Shown: positions 48,309 to 61,861, numbered from the stretch's first letter. The stretch is 64,000 nt of DNA from Xiphias gladius (GCF_016859285.1 NC_053422.1:13129501-13193500), one strand, 5' to 3'. Translations and numbers: made by a program. The notes: generated by a model from the letters alone, not told the origin.

Positions 48309-51140
48309 ATGGACAGTGGCAGAGGAGGAAGAGGAGGCAGAGGAAGGAGAAGAAATCGTGGTGGAGAGGTGAGCAATTCCAGTCCTATAACCTGGAATAG
48401 TGCCTGTTATCTTTAATAGGGAAGATAATACTGCTTTCTGCCCCATGACATGTCTGTGATTGGCTATCAAGGCAGGCAGTGTGAATTGTTGGCATGGTAA
48501 AGTCTATGTCATATTTTCAAACTATACCTATAATTAGAGCTGAATTTGAGAGTGTGTCTGTCTGTCGTCCCCTACCAGGACAGAGATGTCCGCCTGTCTA
48601 AATCCATGTCTTATGCTCTTCGCCATGGAGCCAGCCAGATGGGTCTTCAAATGGGTACAGGTGAGCTGCTCACAATCTGGTCTAGGTAACAGGTGTCCCT
48701 CACTGATACTGTCACCGTTTCTGACAGAACTTTGTTAGCAAGTATGGACCTTTTTATTCGTCCACTTTAATAAGCATAAGCATTGCAACTGGTCATTTCC
48801 TATGATCACCTCTGATTTGGGTTTATTTTTTGCTCTCAGTCTGGTTCAAACAGACATAAAAGGAGGCAATGTTGTACATAGGGCACCTAAAAATGTGAGT
48901 TTTAGAACTGAATTAAAGTTATATATTAGGCTGCTTCAGTTCAATTAGTCCCATTTGCTCACCCAACATAGGTGTCCCGTTAAACTAAGGTGCTTTACAT
49001 TTGAACAAATCAAAATTTTATTGTCAAGGTATTTTTTTGGGTCTGTGCCCCACTCACTGGCTCTTAATCGAAATGATTGAACTGTTCAGATTATGAGCCA
49101 AAGTCAAAGTACTGAATAAAATCAGGGTGATAATGTGGTATAGGATTGCTTTTTTTTGGGCTCCAACAAAACTTACATTGACCATCTGGCATGATTTTTG
49201 ATCTTGTGGTAACTTAGCACTGTTACTATCAATTACAGGTCTAGAAATGACAGGGGCTTTCTTTCTACACCATTTGTAATACCAACATCTGTATTCTCAG
49301 TTTCACAAAATGCTTGCAGACTGGAAATGTGTTCCAGTGCAGCATGCAGTAGAAAGAGGTGAGTCCAAGATGGAAAATCCATTGTGGAAATGTGCCCATA
49401 GCTGTAACAGCTCTCATCCTCACAGATGGCTTCTTGTTTGTGGAGGAACTCCTAGCTCACCCGCAGTTCCGCTTATACTCATCGGAAGACGTCGAGAGAG
49501 TCGTGGCCACAAATGACAAGCAGCGTTTCAAGCTCCGTTCCCACCCAGAAGATGGACGCCTGCAGATTCGAGCTAATCAGGGCCATTCAGTGCAGGTATG
49601 CTGAGAAGTATATTTTAGATGAGGTGCTTGTATTCCTGAAAAGAGACACATGGACACCTGCGAATGGCACTGAGAAGGGGATATTTGGTTTCATCAGTAA
49701 ACAAGCATGCCAGGATGCTTGGGTATATGTTGTATTTAGTGTTACATTGATACTATATATTTACACCAAGATTGCTTTTATATAGAACAAATTGTCCTCT
49801 CTGTGGTCTTACTAACATGATAAATCTACATGACGTCTACGGGATAGAAAAGTCACGTCTTAATTTTTGCTCCTTGTGATAGAGTATATAAAGATTTCAG
49901 AGGCCCAGTCTGTGAGTCCATCCTCAAAATATCAATTAAAATCTAATTTTCAGATTACATATGCTTTTAGTCCTCTAACTATCAGTTTAAAAAATAAATT
50001 TAATCCTCTAAATTAAAATCATTTTTAGGTGAAGGTACAAAAAGGAATTGGGGAATAGCAGCACCAACTCTGGTGCTACAGTGGGTCCCCCTGTTTGATT
50101 TGATGTTTACTTTACTCTATTATGTCATTTTCTCAGTTTGAATTGTTGACAGAGGTATTAATTGCAAACACGGACATGTCAGCTAAACATAGGGGTACAT
50201 ACAAACGCTCACTGGCATTGGATTTTAATCCTGTGTTTTTCTCCTAAACTTGCCCTGATAGCACTTCAATTTCAATACAAGATCTTCACAACTAATGAAT
50301 CAACAAAATTGTGATCCCAGAATTTTTTTTTATTTTTTTTTTAACTATGTTTAACAAAACACTCTGCGTATGAATCCTAATCTGGTCCAAAAAAAACTCT
50401 AGTGTATCCCCATCCTAAATGCTGTGTTTTTACTGGTTCCATTGCTGTGGTCAGGTAAGGGATTTGGAGCTGAAACCGGTCCTGACTGGTTCGCCAGACT
50501 GCCCTGCTGAGGCCGTTCATGGCTCCTACCTCTGCAAATGGACCTCCATCCAGCTGCAGGGCCTGAGCCGCATGAAGAGGACACACATCCACCTGGCATC
50601 GGGGCTCCCAGGAGAGGATGGCGTCATCAGTGGTAAACTGTGTGTGTGTGTATGACAGAGAAAGAGATACACAAGCATGCCTGCTGAACAGCAAGATAAA
50701 TTAGTCCTACAGAGTTATTTCATTTTCCCACCAGGCATGAGGAAGGACTGTGATCTTGCCGTGTTTATTGATGTGCCCAAAGCTCTCGCTGGTAAGCTTA
50801 GCCACTGTTGACTGCTGCCCAGTACACTCAATTCAGTCCATACGTTCAGGCAAGAATCTCTCTCACATGTGTTTTATGTTTATATCTCACTGTACAGACG
50901 GTATTGAGTTCTTCTGGTCAGAGAATGGTGTGTTGCTGACCGCAGGCGACGCAGAGGGAAAACTTCTGCCGAAATATTTCAGCCGAGCCTTAAGACTGAG
51001 ACCTACAAGTAAGAAAAACTATCACATGGATTAAGTTGATTTAGATTTTGTTTTAAAACAAGGGTTGAGGGACGATATTTACTTGTTCACTGAGGTCACT
51101 CTTGTCCTGTGTTTCAGGGAGCATACTGCCACTGCAGTAG
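48309..51140 (+). CDS. trpt1: tRNA 2'-phosphotransferase 1, complete
   Basis: Tpt1/KptA family enzyme that removes the 2'-phosphate left at a tRNA splice junction, passing it to NAD+ to form ADP-ribose cyclic phosphate. Seven coding exons: 48309-48368, 48579-48660, 49426-49595, 50455-50632, 50735-50791, 50898-51008 and 51118-51140; 681 nt, 226 aa (human about 253). The N-terminus is Arg/Gly-rich. The family's conserved residues lie in LSKSMSYALRHGA, TNDKQRFKL, RTHIHLASG and FFWSENGVLLTAGD, with IRANQGHSVQV between. KALADGIEFF is followed by LPKYFSRALRLRPT and a short tail. The final exon is brief (RSILPLQ) and was chosen as the first in-phase acceptor with a stop; a different 3' end is possible. 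Confidence 0.93.
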
Positions 51141-51480
51141 CGGCAGAGGATACCGATTTGCCATTGGTTGCAGGAAGGCTCATCTGACTGGGCTAGCATC
51201 CCATGATTGGTTGATGCTTATTCTAGTTCCCTTGGTAACACTTGTAGTTTGGCAAAAGCATCCTAGTGAGATGATTTTGATCAGGAATAGGAGAGTCCAA
51301 TCAGAATTCATCCTAAATTGGAAAACCTTTCATTTTGGTGTAATTTTCAAAAGTTACAGGATGGCTGTGGGGAAGCATCTCTTATATTTATGTGACAATG
51401 CAACCAGCTTATGCTGGCAAATGTCACTTTTTATTTAAAAATAGAGAGGCTTTGTTTTCTCTTTTGCATTATTAGTGCTA

Positions 51481-51486
51481 AATAAA
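51481..51486 (+). terminator. trpt1 polyadenylation signal
   Basis: AATAAA about 340 nt past the trpt1 stop. Confidence 0.5.
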
Positions 51487-51862
51487 CTATGGCACACATT
51501 GACTACCAAGACAATTTCACCAGGCAGCTGTAAAATATATAATAATGGTTACAAACAGACACACTGACTCCTGTCAACAACCAGCCAGGCCTTTAAATAG
51601 AGAAACATTTGAAGAGTATTGCATATGTGGTCATTCACGTGACTAAGTGTGGGAAAGCAGAGGATACAGGCTGTGGTTTTAGTTAACGGACTGCCATAAC
51701 AGTTTCTTGATAGGGAGACACACACACAGCATGTGAAAGGAGATAATTGGTTAGAAGCTTCCTGTGTAAGAAACAGCAGAAGTTAACGCCATATGTCACA
51801 ACCATAAGGCGTGAAATCAACAGAAAATGAAAAGTGAATTACTGTAGTTATTTTAATAAATG

Positions 51863-51868
51863 TTTATT
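51863..51868 (-). terminator. fermt3 polyadenylation signal
   Basis: TTTATT on the plus strand (AATAAA on the gene strand), about 660 nt past the fermt3 stop. With the trpt1 signal it leaves roughly 380 bp between the two convergent transcripts. Confidence 0.45.
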
Positions 51869-52525
51869 TATAAGTTTATGTGGTACACATTTCATATTGG
51901 GATGACTTTTATACCCTCATTGTTTTAATTCTTAGTTCTAATAATAATGTGGCTGTTGTAATGTGCCATTCATTTCTAACAAAATTCCATGTGACAATAA
52001 GACTGCAGCTCTGGACAAAGGACGGCTTTGCATCCTGAGCCATACTCATTAGAAATCTGAATACTAAAAGGCAAAAAACATTAGTAGCTGCTGGCTTATC
52101 CAAGTGTTGATTTTTACATTCCCGTGAGTCTGATCCTTGCTGATGCTGAACCAGATGACCAGCAGTTTGGCCTAGCAGGAGTCCATCCTGAAGGAAAGTG
52201 GAAGTCAGCGTGAGGATCATTGGAGTCTTGAACTGTCTGAACATGTAAAGTTTTCCATCCTCTGATGGAGGTTACGAATAACGGTGTGTGTATGTGTATG
52301 TGTGTGTGTGTGGAACAAAGGCTAGATAAAAACTTAAGTGGACTGACAAGATGGGTTTACACATTTACACATAAAAAGAATATCTTATTTTAACCATTTG
52401 TTAAACTGTTGTGATCTTTTGTTGTTGCCTGAATGTAACATACAATCCTATTTCACATGGTTTTCCATTGTTGAGACACACAGAAGATCTGATGTGGGTA
52501 TCTGTTGTGTTTGTGTGTTCTAGTC

Positions 52526-55500
52526 TTAGAGAGCTTCGTGGCCACCGGTCAGCTTGTGGAAGAGTTCTTCATTGAGCGTGTCGCTCTTCTCACGACTGCG
52601 TGTCGACATAAAAATGTAGCCTCCGATAAACTCATGAACGATTTTGCAGTCAGCAGTCACGCAGCTAAATGCAATGTTGACATTGCCTTCAAACTCAATG
52701 GCCATCTGGAGGGGTCAAACACACACACACACACACACACACACAAATAAGTAAAGTAAATTATTTTAAGATAAATGTGTAATATTACGATTGAAAAAAT
52801 GTACTCATGAAATTACACACAGTGACAAAATTCAATGACGATGTTATATTGGGGGTTCCTTTTAAAGTTCAGCTCTTCCCTAGCAGAACCATAACTCTTC
52901 TGATTTTATGGGTAGTGTTAATGAGGTCACTTCCCTTACCCTCATTTCAGTAGTTTTATTGCCAATCATACTGCCAGCATAATTTCAGGCTTTTTTTTCT
53001 GTGTAGTTAAAGTCATGCCTGGTTTGTGGGTTTCCAGAGTCTTACTTCAGTCAGATTGACCGGTTTTGACCTTGTGCTGTTATCACAAACAGCACATTGA
53101 CATTATTTTGTGTATCCCATGACCACTAAAAACATGAAACTTTTCTCGAGCTAATCTAGCACCACATATATCATGCAAACTGTGCTCCCTGACAGAAACC
53201 TGATTACAGTTCGAGTCTGACCTGTCGTATGTCCCAGTTGACATTCCACTGCTTCATGTTGTTGTAGCGCCAGGTCTTGACCACATCACCCACCCCCAGG
53301 TCGATGCGGATCAGGCGGTTTGGGGCGATGCCGAGTACCTCGTCTTTTCGGCTACCCTTGAACCTGTTGGTCAAAACGTCGTTCAGCTTCCTGTGTTTTA
53401 AAATCTTGCTCAGTCAAAAGTCGCTCTTTAACCCGCCAAAACTGTGTGACAACTCACTGACTTGTATACTTGCTAGATCGTATCAACACTCATATTTACA
53501 GTACTACTACCTCAGGAGCAGGAAATGCCGACTGCCTGTTTCTCACGTCACAAATCAAGCCTGTTTCAGAAAATTTTCCCAGAGCAGCACTATATCAGAC
53601 ATCAGCTGCAGAATTGTGTCTAGCAGATAAGACTAGGGGCTAGTGACTACTAAAGCAACAATTTAGTTTTTTTACAGTTTAAAAAAAAATCCAAATTTTT
53701 GCCTGTGGAATGTTTAAGAATTTCAGATAACTTTGTTTTTTGGCCTGAAATGCAGTTTTACAGTCTTAAATTGTGTATTTTCTTAAAGTACCACTGCTAT
53801 TGAGTACTGTTCTTTTCTGAAAAGGCTCACAGCTTTAACAGTTACTGTATCTCTACATTTTTACTTACATATTACTTTATATATTAATCCCGTTGCACTA
53901 AAATGTCACTTTGATAGTTCTAGTTTTCCCACGTTCCATGTTGTGACAAAATGGGCTGAAATTGATGTTAACTGGCATTCAATGAATTCTGAAAAGCTTT
54001 AAATTGAACTTTGAACTTAACCTGACAACGACGTATGAGAGGCCAAAGTCAGGCAGCGCCTGCCAGATCTGCAGGAAGCGCATCACTGATTCAGTCAGTG
54101 AGAGCCGAGCCACGTTCTGGTACGCGTCCAGGATACGAGGGGTCAGCTGGTGGAACACACACAGGGTAAAAGATCAGATGTAATTATATGTTCGTTGTAG
54201 GGGTTTCAGCTGCAGAACTGTTCAGGTAGCTCAATTATGCAAAATCACTGTACTGCTGTCCTGAAAAATGATTATGTTAATTTCCGTTGGTAATTTTGCC
54301 CATTGTTAAATGTCCTACACAGTATATAGGCTCAATAAATGAGAGACTGGTGTGATCCAGTAGTCCTGTACTCTGCTGTAAATGTCTCCTGAAAATATGA
54401 GCTATCACAGCTACTATTTTTATCTTTTTTTGTGTGTCTATGTACAAATTCCACCTCCTCTGTGGCTCCTGTACCTGTTTGGTTTTATACTTCTTATGGT
54501 AGCGTGGCGATACCAGACTGTGGGTATTGATGCTTTCATCACTGGCAGGTGCGTTGCTATGGGAACTGGAGTTGGTCTTTTGCATTGCCAGGAAGGACTG
54601 GATGCTCTGTATTTCAATCTGGAAACTGCTGTCTGCGAGGCTCTTGCCTTTGGAGGCCAACCGACAGGCAGCCATCCACTGAGCATACTGCTGCTCCTGG
54701 AGGGCCAGAGAAAAAGACTATCAGGTGCAGGCACAAATACAAAGAGAGAGCAAGAGAGAGTGGTGGGACTGTCAGAGATGTGAGATAGTGAGACAAAGAC
54801 AGAGGGTTTGAAAGAGAGGTGATGGAATAGACAGGATCTTGCATACAGAAACGCAGAGAGACAGGTGTGTGTGTGTATGTGGCCTCACGTTTTCACAGCG
54901 CAGATAAACCTCATTCATGCCCTCAGGCGCTGGTATCAGGAGTCTGATAAGGAACTTCTGTGCGGCCATGTTAACGTCCGGAGCCACTTCACATCCTGTG
55001 TGCAGGATGAATGTCAAAGCAACGTGAAACACAGTAGGAACAGATAGAAGAGCGATATGAAAACTAAACCAGACTTCCGTGACATCCTGAATAAATGGTC
55101 CACAACTCAGTCCAATGAGTCACACTTCCAGTTAATCCTCTGTGTCTATGTTGTCATCTGCAGTAGTGTTGATTTTTTTTTTTTTTTTTTTTTTTAAACA
55201 ACGGAGAAGAAGAAGGCGCCCTGAAGTGGCCCATAGTACTGATCTAGGATTACCAGAGACCTCATAAACTTCTCACAGGATGAGGAGGACAGCAGCAGTT
55301 TGACTGTTTGCCATAAATGGAAAGCTCTTTTGTGTGTGTGTGTGTTTGTGTGTCTGTGTATACACTGTAGTATATGGTCATATCTAGAAGTGATGCTACA
55401 CAGATCTGAATAAACAGGTTACAAAATTATGACTGCTTCTTCATCAGCCACTAATTCATACATACTTAACGTTCTATTTATAACTGGAGTACATTATTAG

Positions 55501-57547
55501 TCATTTAGCAGGAGAATGAAAAGCACAATAACATATTCAGCACCTTTGAGGTTTATCTGTTGAATGGGCTCTCCGATGCTCTCCTCTTTGCTCTTGAAAT
55601 AAGAGATGGAGGTATCCTGGAACTTGAACCAGTACTGCTTGTATCCCTTCAGTGTCAACCTCTTTGGCCTGAAACGTACAGTCGCTTGGCTCAGTTTCAC
55701 CAAAACACTTAGATCCTTTTTCCAAGATGTTATTCATATTTGGTAGAAAATGGAAAAATTAAAAATACAGTTTGTGCTTTTTTTTCCAGGAAACTGCTGC
55801 TTTACTAGTCAATGGATTAAATCTCACACATCTGTTATATAGCAGATGTTTATATATGTTTATATGGTTACCTGAGACGACTGAGTGGTTGGAAAATGAA
55901 TCTCACCTGAATATCTTCAGATAGTCGTTGAGTTCTGGTGCAGTCATGTTTTCCTGGATGACAAACAAAGATTTTTTTCAGTAGATAAATTAATTCCCTG
56001 TTCACCATCTTGTTTCGATAAAACAGCAACAGAAAATTTTTGTTTGGATTATTTTTTGTTCGAAAGTGAAATGCATGATTATAATCTTTATTATTAATCT
56101 TGGCCCCTCTGAGAGCAAAATAAGATCATCTTAAAGGATGTTATTGCAGCCGAGGTTTTAACACAAATAAATAAATAGTTTTGGAAGGCCCTCGTGTGCT
56201 GTACCATTTCACATAATCTTTCATGATACCTTCTCTTATCACTGGCACCAAGCTGTTTTAAACACGTGAGACACTATCAAGAAATCAGCTGCCGTTTCTT
56301 TTTCACCATTTGTATTGACCTCAAGCCTTTGTCTACTTTCAACTACTTCAGCCAGGATAAAGTTAAGCAGCTGAGACAAGCCTGACAGTAGCCAGATCTT
56401 CATGACAGATATGTAAATCCAGTGTGTCTGACCAGCAGCTCGGATGCCGAGCTGCCCTCTCCCTCCATCTTGACTTCCAGGGACTGCAGGGCTGACTCCA
56501 AGTCGTCCATGGCTGCACTGGAGCTCAGCGTCTGGGGCTCCGACTGAGACACTTTACTGATGTGGTACTACATGAGTTTGAATATAAGAGACAAGAGTGA
56601 CAAACTTTTAACCACGTTCCAGATGTTAAAGGACAAAACAACTCAATATGTTTGTTTTTCCTGCCTATTTCATCTGGATACTAAAATCACCTCGGTCAGT
56701 TTGTGAACTAGGGCAATTCTTTGTACCTGTAAATTAGGACTGTCCATTTCTAGAGCCACTGAGTAGAAGAGTGATTTTGATTTTATGTATGTGTATTTTC
56801 TTAGTTTTACCTGTAACGTTATTGCAAACTTAAAACACAAAAATACACTGTTATAGATTTTTTTTATTCTTCTTCTTTAAATGTCCTGTTTTTATGGTTG
56901 TCTTGTCAGATTGTGGGTAGGATTAGAAGTGTTCATGTATTTATTTATCAAATAATGTAATTCACTTGGAAAGTGACATTTATTGACAAAATGTGAAGAC
57001 ACAGCCTAACGTTGGATGCTGACTGGTGTCGACATTAGACGTCTTTGACCATATTTGTATATAAATAGTGGAACTTTTGAATTCCCGTAGTGTGTGATTT
57101 TTCAGATTTTCATGAGGGTATTGTCCACTCCCTATAGAGGATTTTTAACATAATGTTTCCATTCCTGTTGATAGATCTTTTTCCACTACAGAAGTACTGT
57201 TTTGTACCTGCAGAGCGCCAAACAGCATCATCTCCTCCTCGGTGCAGTCGATGTCCTCCAGCAGGATGGCCCAGCGAGCCTGTTCATACAGCTGGGTCAG
57301 ACGCACAACATCGTACTGCAGGGCCAGAGAGGGAGAGGAATGAGAGGTCGAGGTCAAAGAACGGATGTACTGCCAAACACAAAAACATGCACATACTGTA
57401 TCTATTAACACAACATGTACACACTCACACATGCATACACACACCTTGGGTTCTATGTCATAGAAGGCAAAGTATTTGAAGCGAAGCCAGAGTCGGTCAT
57501 TTTCTTGGATGCCCTGCTGCATAAGACAACGGGATGAGTCCAACCAC
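52526..57547 (-). CDS. fermt3: Kindlin-3 (fermitin family member 3), 3' ten coding exons
   Basis: Kindlins bind integrin beta tails and, with talin, activate integrins; kindlin-3 is the blood-cell form. Exons in gene order: 57445-57547, 57208-57315, 56433-56567, 55907-55953, 55544-55668, 54889-54995, 54475-54696, 54022-54146, 53222-53363, 52526-52705. Phases agree throughout and give the C-terminal 430 residues of a roughly 665-residue protein. Visible are the F2 lobe ([33 protein letters not shown]), the inserted PH domain ([20 protein letters not shown] to [18 protein letters not shown]) and F3 ([57 protein letters not shown]). The Gln-Trp pair of the integrin-binding site is present. The exons for F0 and F1 are not found before the tRNA array at 59.2 kb, so they lie beyond the window or are lost. 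Confidence 0.93.
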
Positions 57548-59199
57548 CTGAGAAAAAAAGAGAATAGGGATATGTTTATAAGTTTAGATGTAAAACAAAT
57601 GTATGTGTGTTTTTTTTCTGAATGTTTTGGCCAACACAAACATATACTCACAGGTGGAGGAAAACTACCACAGTGCTTGAGCGCTTTTGTTCAATTTAAA
57701 TAATACATGTTGTAAGTAATCAGCACATTAAAAGAACAGAAAACCCAAAACAAACAAGTGATGTGTATGTTTATATGTAAATTATGTAGCTTAAATAAGT
57801 GTATGTATAGATACATTTTCTATTTGGCTTATTTCTGTTAATGACTAATTATAATTAAGTTAATCAAAATTTGAAGGAAGAAAAATTATTTTCTTCCAGA
57901 AAATGTGAGCGTTCTTGCTTAAGCTGAAATGACTGTGCTTCAGTGCATATCATAGAACCTAAAAACCCTTCACACAGCTCCAGTTGGGATCCAGTTATGG
58001 GGCAGCAGTGGAAGTATCTTTATCAGCTAACATGCATGTGGGATACACAATTTAACTCCAGACCTCTCGGCTAGGAAGCAGCTGCTTTTAATAGCTGAGC
58101 TACAGCATATGCCACGTGTTCTTGAGGAAGTTAAATGACCTAAACACCATTCACCTGTGAGTGCAGGATAGTCTGGTAAAAGTAGAGTGTTGTGTTGAAT
58201 CATTATCAAGACTGTGCCTTTGTAAGTGGCTACAACAACAACATATTTGATCCAGGGTCCTTCCTATTGTGAGGTAACAGTGCTAACCACTGACCATGTC
58301 GTCCAGGCTGCAGCTGAATAGTCTTTTTTGCTTAGGAAGGTTCCTAACTGAGTGAAATGACCTGGAAGTATCTAAGTGGCAGTCATGATAAGGGCTGGTC
58401 AAATTTTCTAAATGCTAGGGAAAGGTGCTTCAGTGCCTCTTTTCTTATCTCCTTCGGCACAGGATACACTTGACCATCGAAAAGAAAGGAGATAATGCCG
58501 TCCCACAGTTCCTGTCAGCAGCAAGATTTAAAGTGACCCACGTCAATAAGATCCGCCGTTGCATAATTATGCAGCTAAGTGCAAGTGCACTCAGATTCTT
58601 TTATCACTGCAGTTGTCTTTCCCTTACGAAATTCTCCTTCACATCTTTCCTTGATCTCATGACGTTTTCCATCTAGGTCAAGGAAAAGCGGGTAGGAAAG
58701 GACACTGGATGTAATATTTTTGACTATTCAACCGCAGCCCCGGTCTACACAAAGACTCCTATTCCTGACAAGATCTCTATTTAGCTCAACAACATGCACC
58801 TGTGTGAGCTCTCATTCAGATGTTAAGTGTCCAAGAAGTAGAACTCGTAGCTCTCACTGTGAGTGGCAGCATGGGGAAACTGGCGATATATTACCCATGT
58901 GAACAGTGTTTAAATCGGAGGGGAATGTGTTTCAATAGACGTCTTTCACTGCAGACATTTTGCCATGTCACTGTAGGAGAAGCAATGGCTCCTTTTTGCT
59001 CCAGTTTCAGGTTCCTGGTATTGAACATTCTGGTTCACTGTCACACTGTCAGGTTTTACTGGGACAACTGAACCCAACACAGCCCTTATTATTGTTATTA
59101 ATAACATCTGTGCATTTCTCACAATACAAGTCAAGATGTCTGCTGTGAAAAAGGCTTGTTGCAGTCAATGAAAAATGCTCTCCCTGTCGAGTACATGTT
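57548..59199. other. Sequence between the last visible fermt3 exon and the tRNA array
   Basis: Either an intron of fermt3 or its broken upstream flank. It contains a SINE-like fragment (57975-58110) and a short old-repeat fragment (about 58240-58310). I looked for F0/F1 exons of kindlin and saw none. Confidence 0.5.
57975..58110 (-). mobile_element. tRNA-derived SINE-like fragment
   Basis: On the minus strand TGTAGCTCAGCTATTAAAAG resembles an A box and anticodon region, and GGTCTGGAGTTAAATTG a decayed B box about 45 nt on. It is unrelated to the nearby tRNA-Trp array. A low-confidence pattern match. Confidence 0.4.
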
Positions 59200-59397
59200 A
59201 GAAATTTGAAGTTCTCAGAATTGCTCTGCCCAGACTGCTGTTATCTGACATTTCTTTGCACCGACTACACAACTGATTTCATACAATCAAAGATGAGTTC
59301 AGTTCTCAATCCTCAAATTTAAATTTAAATTGAAATGTAAATCTTGTTAAGTCTTTGCTCTGAGCACATTGTTGGACTTATGATACACTCTTTACCA

Positions 59398-59469
59398 GAC
59401 TCTGTGGCGCAACGGTAGCGCGTCTGACTCCAGATCAGAAGGTTGTGTGTTCAAATCACATCAGGGTCA
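59398..59469 (+). tRNA. tRNA-Trp (CCA), array copy 1, intact
   Basis: 72 nt without CCA tail. Acceptor GACTCTG/CAGGGTC pairs fully with one G-U. D stem GCGC/GCGC, anticodon stem TCTGA/TCAGA with anticodon CCA at 59430-59432, and T stem GTGTG/CACAT are all closed. It closely matches the vertebrate nuclear tRNA-Trp. Its 5' leader (GATACACTC) resembles that of the deleted copies rather than the other intact ones. Confidence 0.93.
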
Positions 59470-59811
59470 ATGTTTCTGCTTTAAACTGGTCAGAAAACCA
59501 ATGTCTTTCAACTATTGCCCTTGCTACTGTTCTAAACAACTGTATATGTAGTATAACACTATGTGGTGAAAGACGCAAAGACCTGTGATACAATGTTATC
59601 GGAGCCTAGAATGGACAACAAAACTTTGAAATTCTCAGAATTGCTCTGCCCAGACTGCTGTTATCTGTCATCTTTGTGTACTGAATACACAACTGATTTC
59701 ATACGATCAAAGACGAGTTCAGTTCTCAATCCTCAAATTTAAATTGAAATTCAAAGCTTATTGAGTGTTTGCTCTATGCCCATTGATGGACTTGTGATCC
59801 ACTCTTTACCA

Positions 59812-59880
59812 GACTCTGTGCAATGGTAGCGCGTCTGACTCCAGATCAGAAGGTTGTGTGTTCAAATCACATCAGGGTCA
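59812..59880 (+). pseudogene. tRNA-Trp pseudogene, array copy 2 (D-arm deletion)
   Basis: 69 nt. Relative to copy 1 three bases of the 5' D stem are gone (GTGCAATGG in place of GTGGCGCAACGG), plus C to T. The D stem cannot form and the A box is damaged. Anticodon, T and acceptor arms are intact. Confidence 0.8.
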
Positions 59881-60222
59881 ATGTTTCTGCTTTAAACTGG
59901 TCAGAAAACCAATGTCTTTCAACTATTGCCCTTGCTACTGTTCTAAACAACTGTATATGCAGTATAACACTATGTGGTGAAAGACGCAAAGACCTGTGAT
60001 ACAATGTTATCGGAGCCTAGAATGGACAACAAAACTTTGAAATTCTCAGAATTGCTCTGCCCAGACTGCTGTTATCTGACATCTTTGTGTACCGAATACA
60101 CAACTGATTTCATACGATCAAAGACGAGTTCAGTTCTCAATCCTGAAATTTAAATTGAAATTCAAAGCTTATTGAGTGTTTGCTCTGTGCCCATTGATGG
60201 ACTTGTGATCCACTCTTTACAG

Positions 60223-60294
60223 GACTCTGTAGCGCAACGGTAGAGCGTCTGACTCCAGATCAGAAGGTTGTGTGTTCAAATCGCATCAGGGTCA
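60223..60294 (+). tRNA. tRNA-Trp (CCA), array copy 3, variant D stem
   Basis: 72 nt. Differs from copy 1 by A for G at position 9, GAGC for GCGC in the 3' D stem (one G-A mismatch) and CGCAT in the T stem (compensated by wobble). Function is uncertain. Copy 12 shares the D-stem variant. Confidence 0.7.
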
Positions 60295-60625
60295 ATGTTT
60301 CTGCTTTAAACTGGTCAGAAAACCAATGTCTTTCAACTATTACCCTTGCTACTCTTCTAAACAACTGTATATGCAGTATAACACTATGTGGTGAAAGACA
60401 CAAAGACCTCTGACACAATGTTATCGGAGCCTAGAATGGACAACAAAACTTTGAAATTCTCAGAATTGCTCTGCCCAGACTGCTGTTATCTGACATCTTG
60501 AATACACAGCTGATTTCATACGATCAAAGATGAGTTCAGTTCTCAATCAAATTTAAATTGAAATTCAAAGCTTATTGAGTGTTTGCTCTGTGCCCATTGA
60601 TGGACTTGTGGTCCAGTCTTTACCG

Positions 60626-60697
60626 GACTCTGTGGCGCAACGGTAGCGCGTCTGACTCCAGATCAGAAGGTTGTGTGTTCAAATCACATCAGGGTCA
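60626..60697 (+). tRNA. tRNA-Trp (CCA), array copy 4, intact
   Basis: Sequence identical to copy 1 over the 72 nt; anticodon CCA at 60658-60660. The downstream flank has the only TTTT (60754-60760 region) seen within 70 nt of any copy. Confidence 0.93.
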
Positions 60698-61039
60698 ATG
60701 TTTCTGCTTTAAACTGGTCAGAAAACCAATGTCTTTCAACTATTGCCCTTGCTACTTTTCTAAACAACTGTATATGCAGTATAACACTATGTGGTGAAAG
60801 ATGCAAAGACCTGTGATACAATGTTATCGGAGCCTAGAATGGACAACAAAACTTTGAAATTCTCAGAATTGCTCTGCCCAGACTGCTGTTATCTGACATC
60901 TTTGTGTACCGAATACACAACTGATTTCATACGATCAAAGACGAGTTCAGTTCTCAATCCTCAAATTTAAATTGAAATTCAAAGCTTATTGAGTGTTTGC
61001 TCTGTGCCCATTGATGGACTTGTGATCCACTCTTTACCA

Positions 61040-61108
61040 GACTCTGTGCAATGGTAGCATGTCTGACTCCAGATCAGAAGGTTGTGTGTTCAAATCACAT
61101 CAGGGTCA
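61040..61108 (+). pseudogene. tRNA-Trp pseudogene, array copy 5 (D-arm deletion)
   Basis: 69 nt with the same three-base deletion as copy 2 and an extra change in the 3' D stem (GTAGCATG). D arm lost. Confidence 0.8.
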
Positions 61109-61450
61109 ATGTTTCTGCTTTAGACTGGTCAGAAAACCAATGTCTTTCAACTATTACCCTTGCTACTGTTCTAAACATCTGTATATGTAGTATAACACTA
61201 TGTGGTGAAAGACGCAAAGACCTGTGATACAATGTTATCGGAGCCTAGAATGGACAACAAAACTTTGAAATTCTCAGAATTGCTCTGCCCAGACTGCTGT
61301 TATCTGACATCTTTGTGTACCGAATACACAACTGATTTCATACGATCAAAGACGAGTTCAGTTCTCAATCCTCAAATTTAAATTGAAATTCAAAGCTTAT
61401 TGAGTGTTTGCTCTGTGCCCATTGATGGACTTGTGATCCACTCTTTACCA

Positions 61451-61519
61451 GACTCTGTGCAACGGTAGCGTGTCTGACTCCAGATCAGAAGGTTGTGTGT
61501 TCAAATCACATCAGGGTCA
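61451..61519 (+). pseudogene. tRNA-Trp pseudogene, array copy 6 (D-arm deletion)
   Basis: 69 nt. It has the D-stem deletion but keeps AACGG where copies 2 and 5 have AATGG, and reads GTAGCGTG. It may be the less decayed form of the deleted lineage or a conversion product. Confidence 0.8.
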
Positions 61520-61861
61520 ATGTTTCTGCTTTAGACTGGTCAGAAAACCAATGTCTTTCAACTATTACCCTTGCTACTGTTCTAAACATCTGTATATGTA
61601 GTATAACACTATGTGGTGAAAGGCATAAAGACCTGTGATACAATGTTATCGGAGCCTAGAATGGACAACAAAACTTTGAAATTCTCAGAACTGCTCTGCC
61701 CAGACTGCTGTTATCTGACATCTTTCTGTACCGAATACACAACTGATTTCATACGATCAAAGACGAGTTCAGTTCTCAATCCTCAAATTTAAATTGAAAT
61801 TCAAAGCTTATTGAGTGTTTGCTCTGTGCCCATTGATGGACTTGTGGTTCAGTCTTTACCG

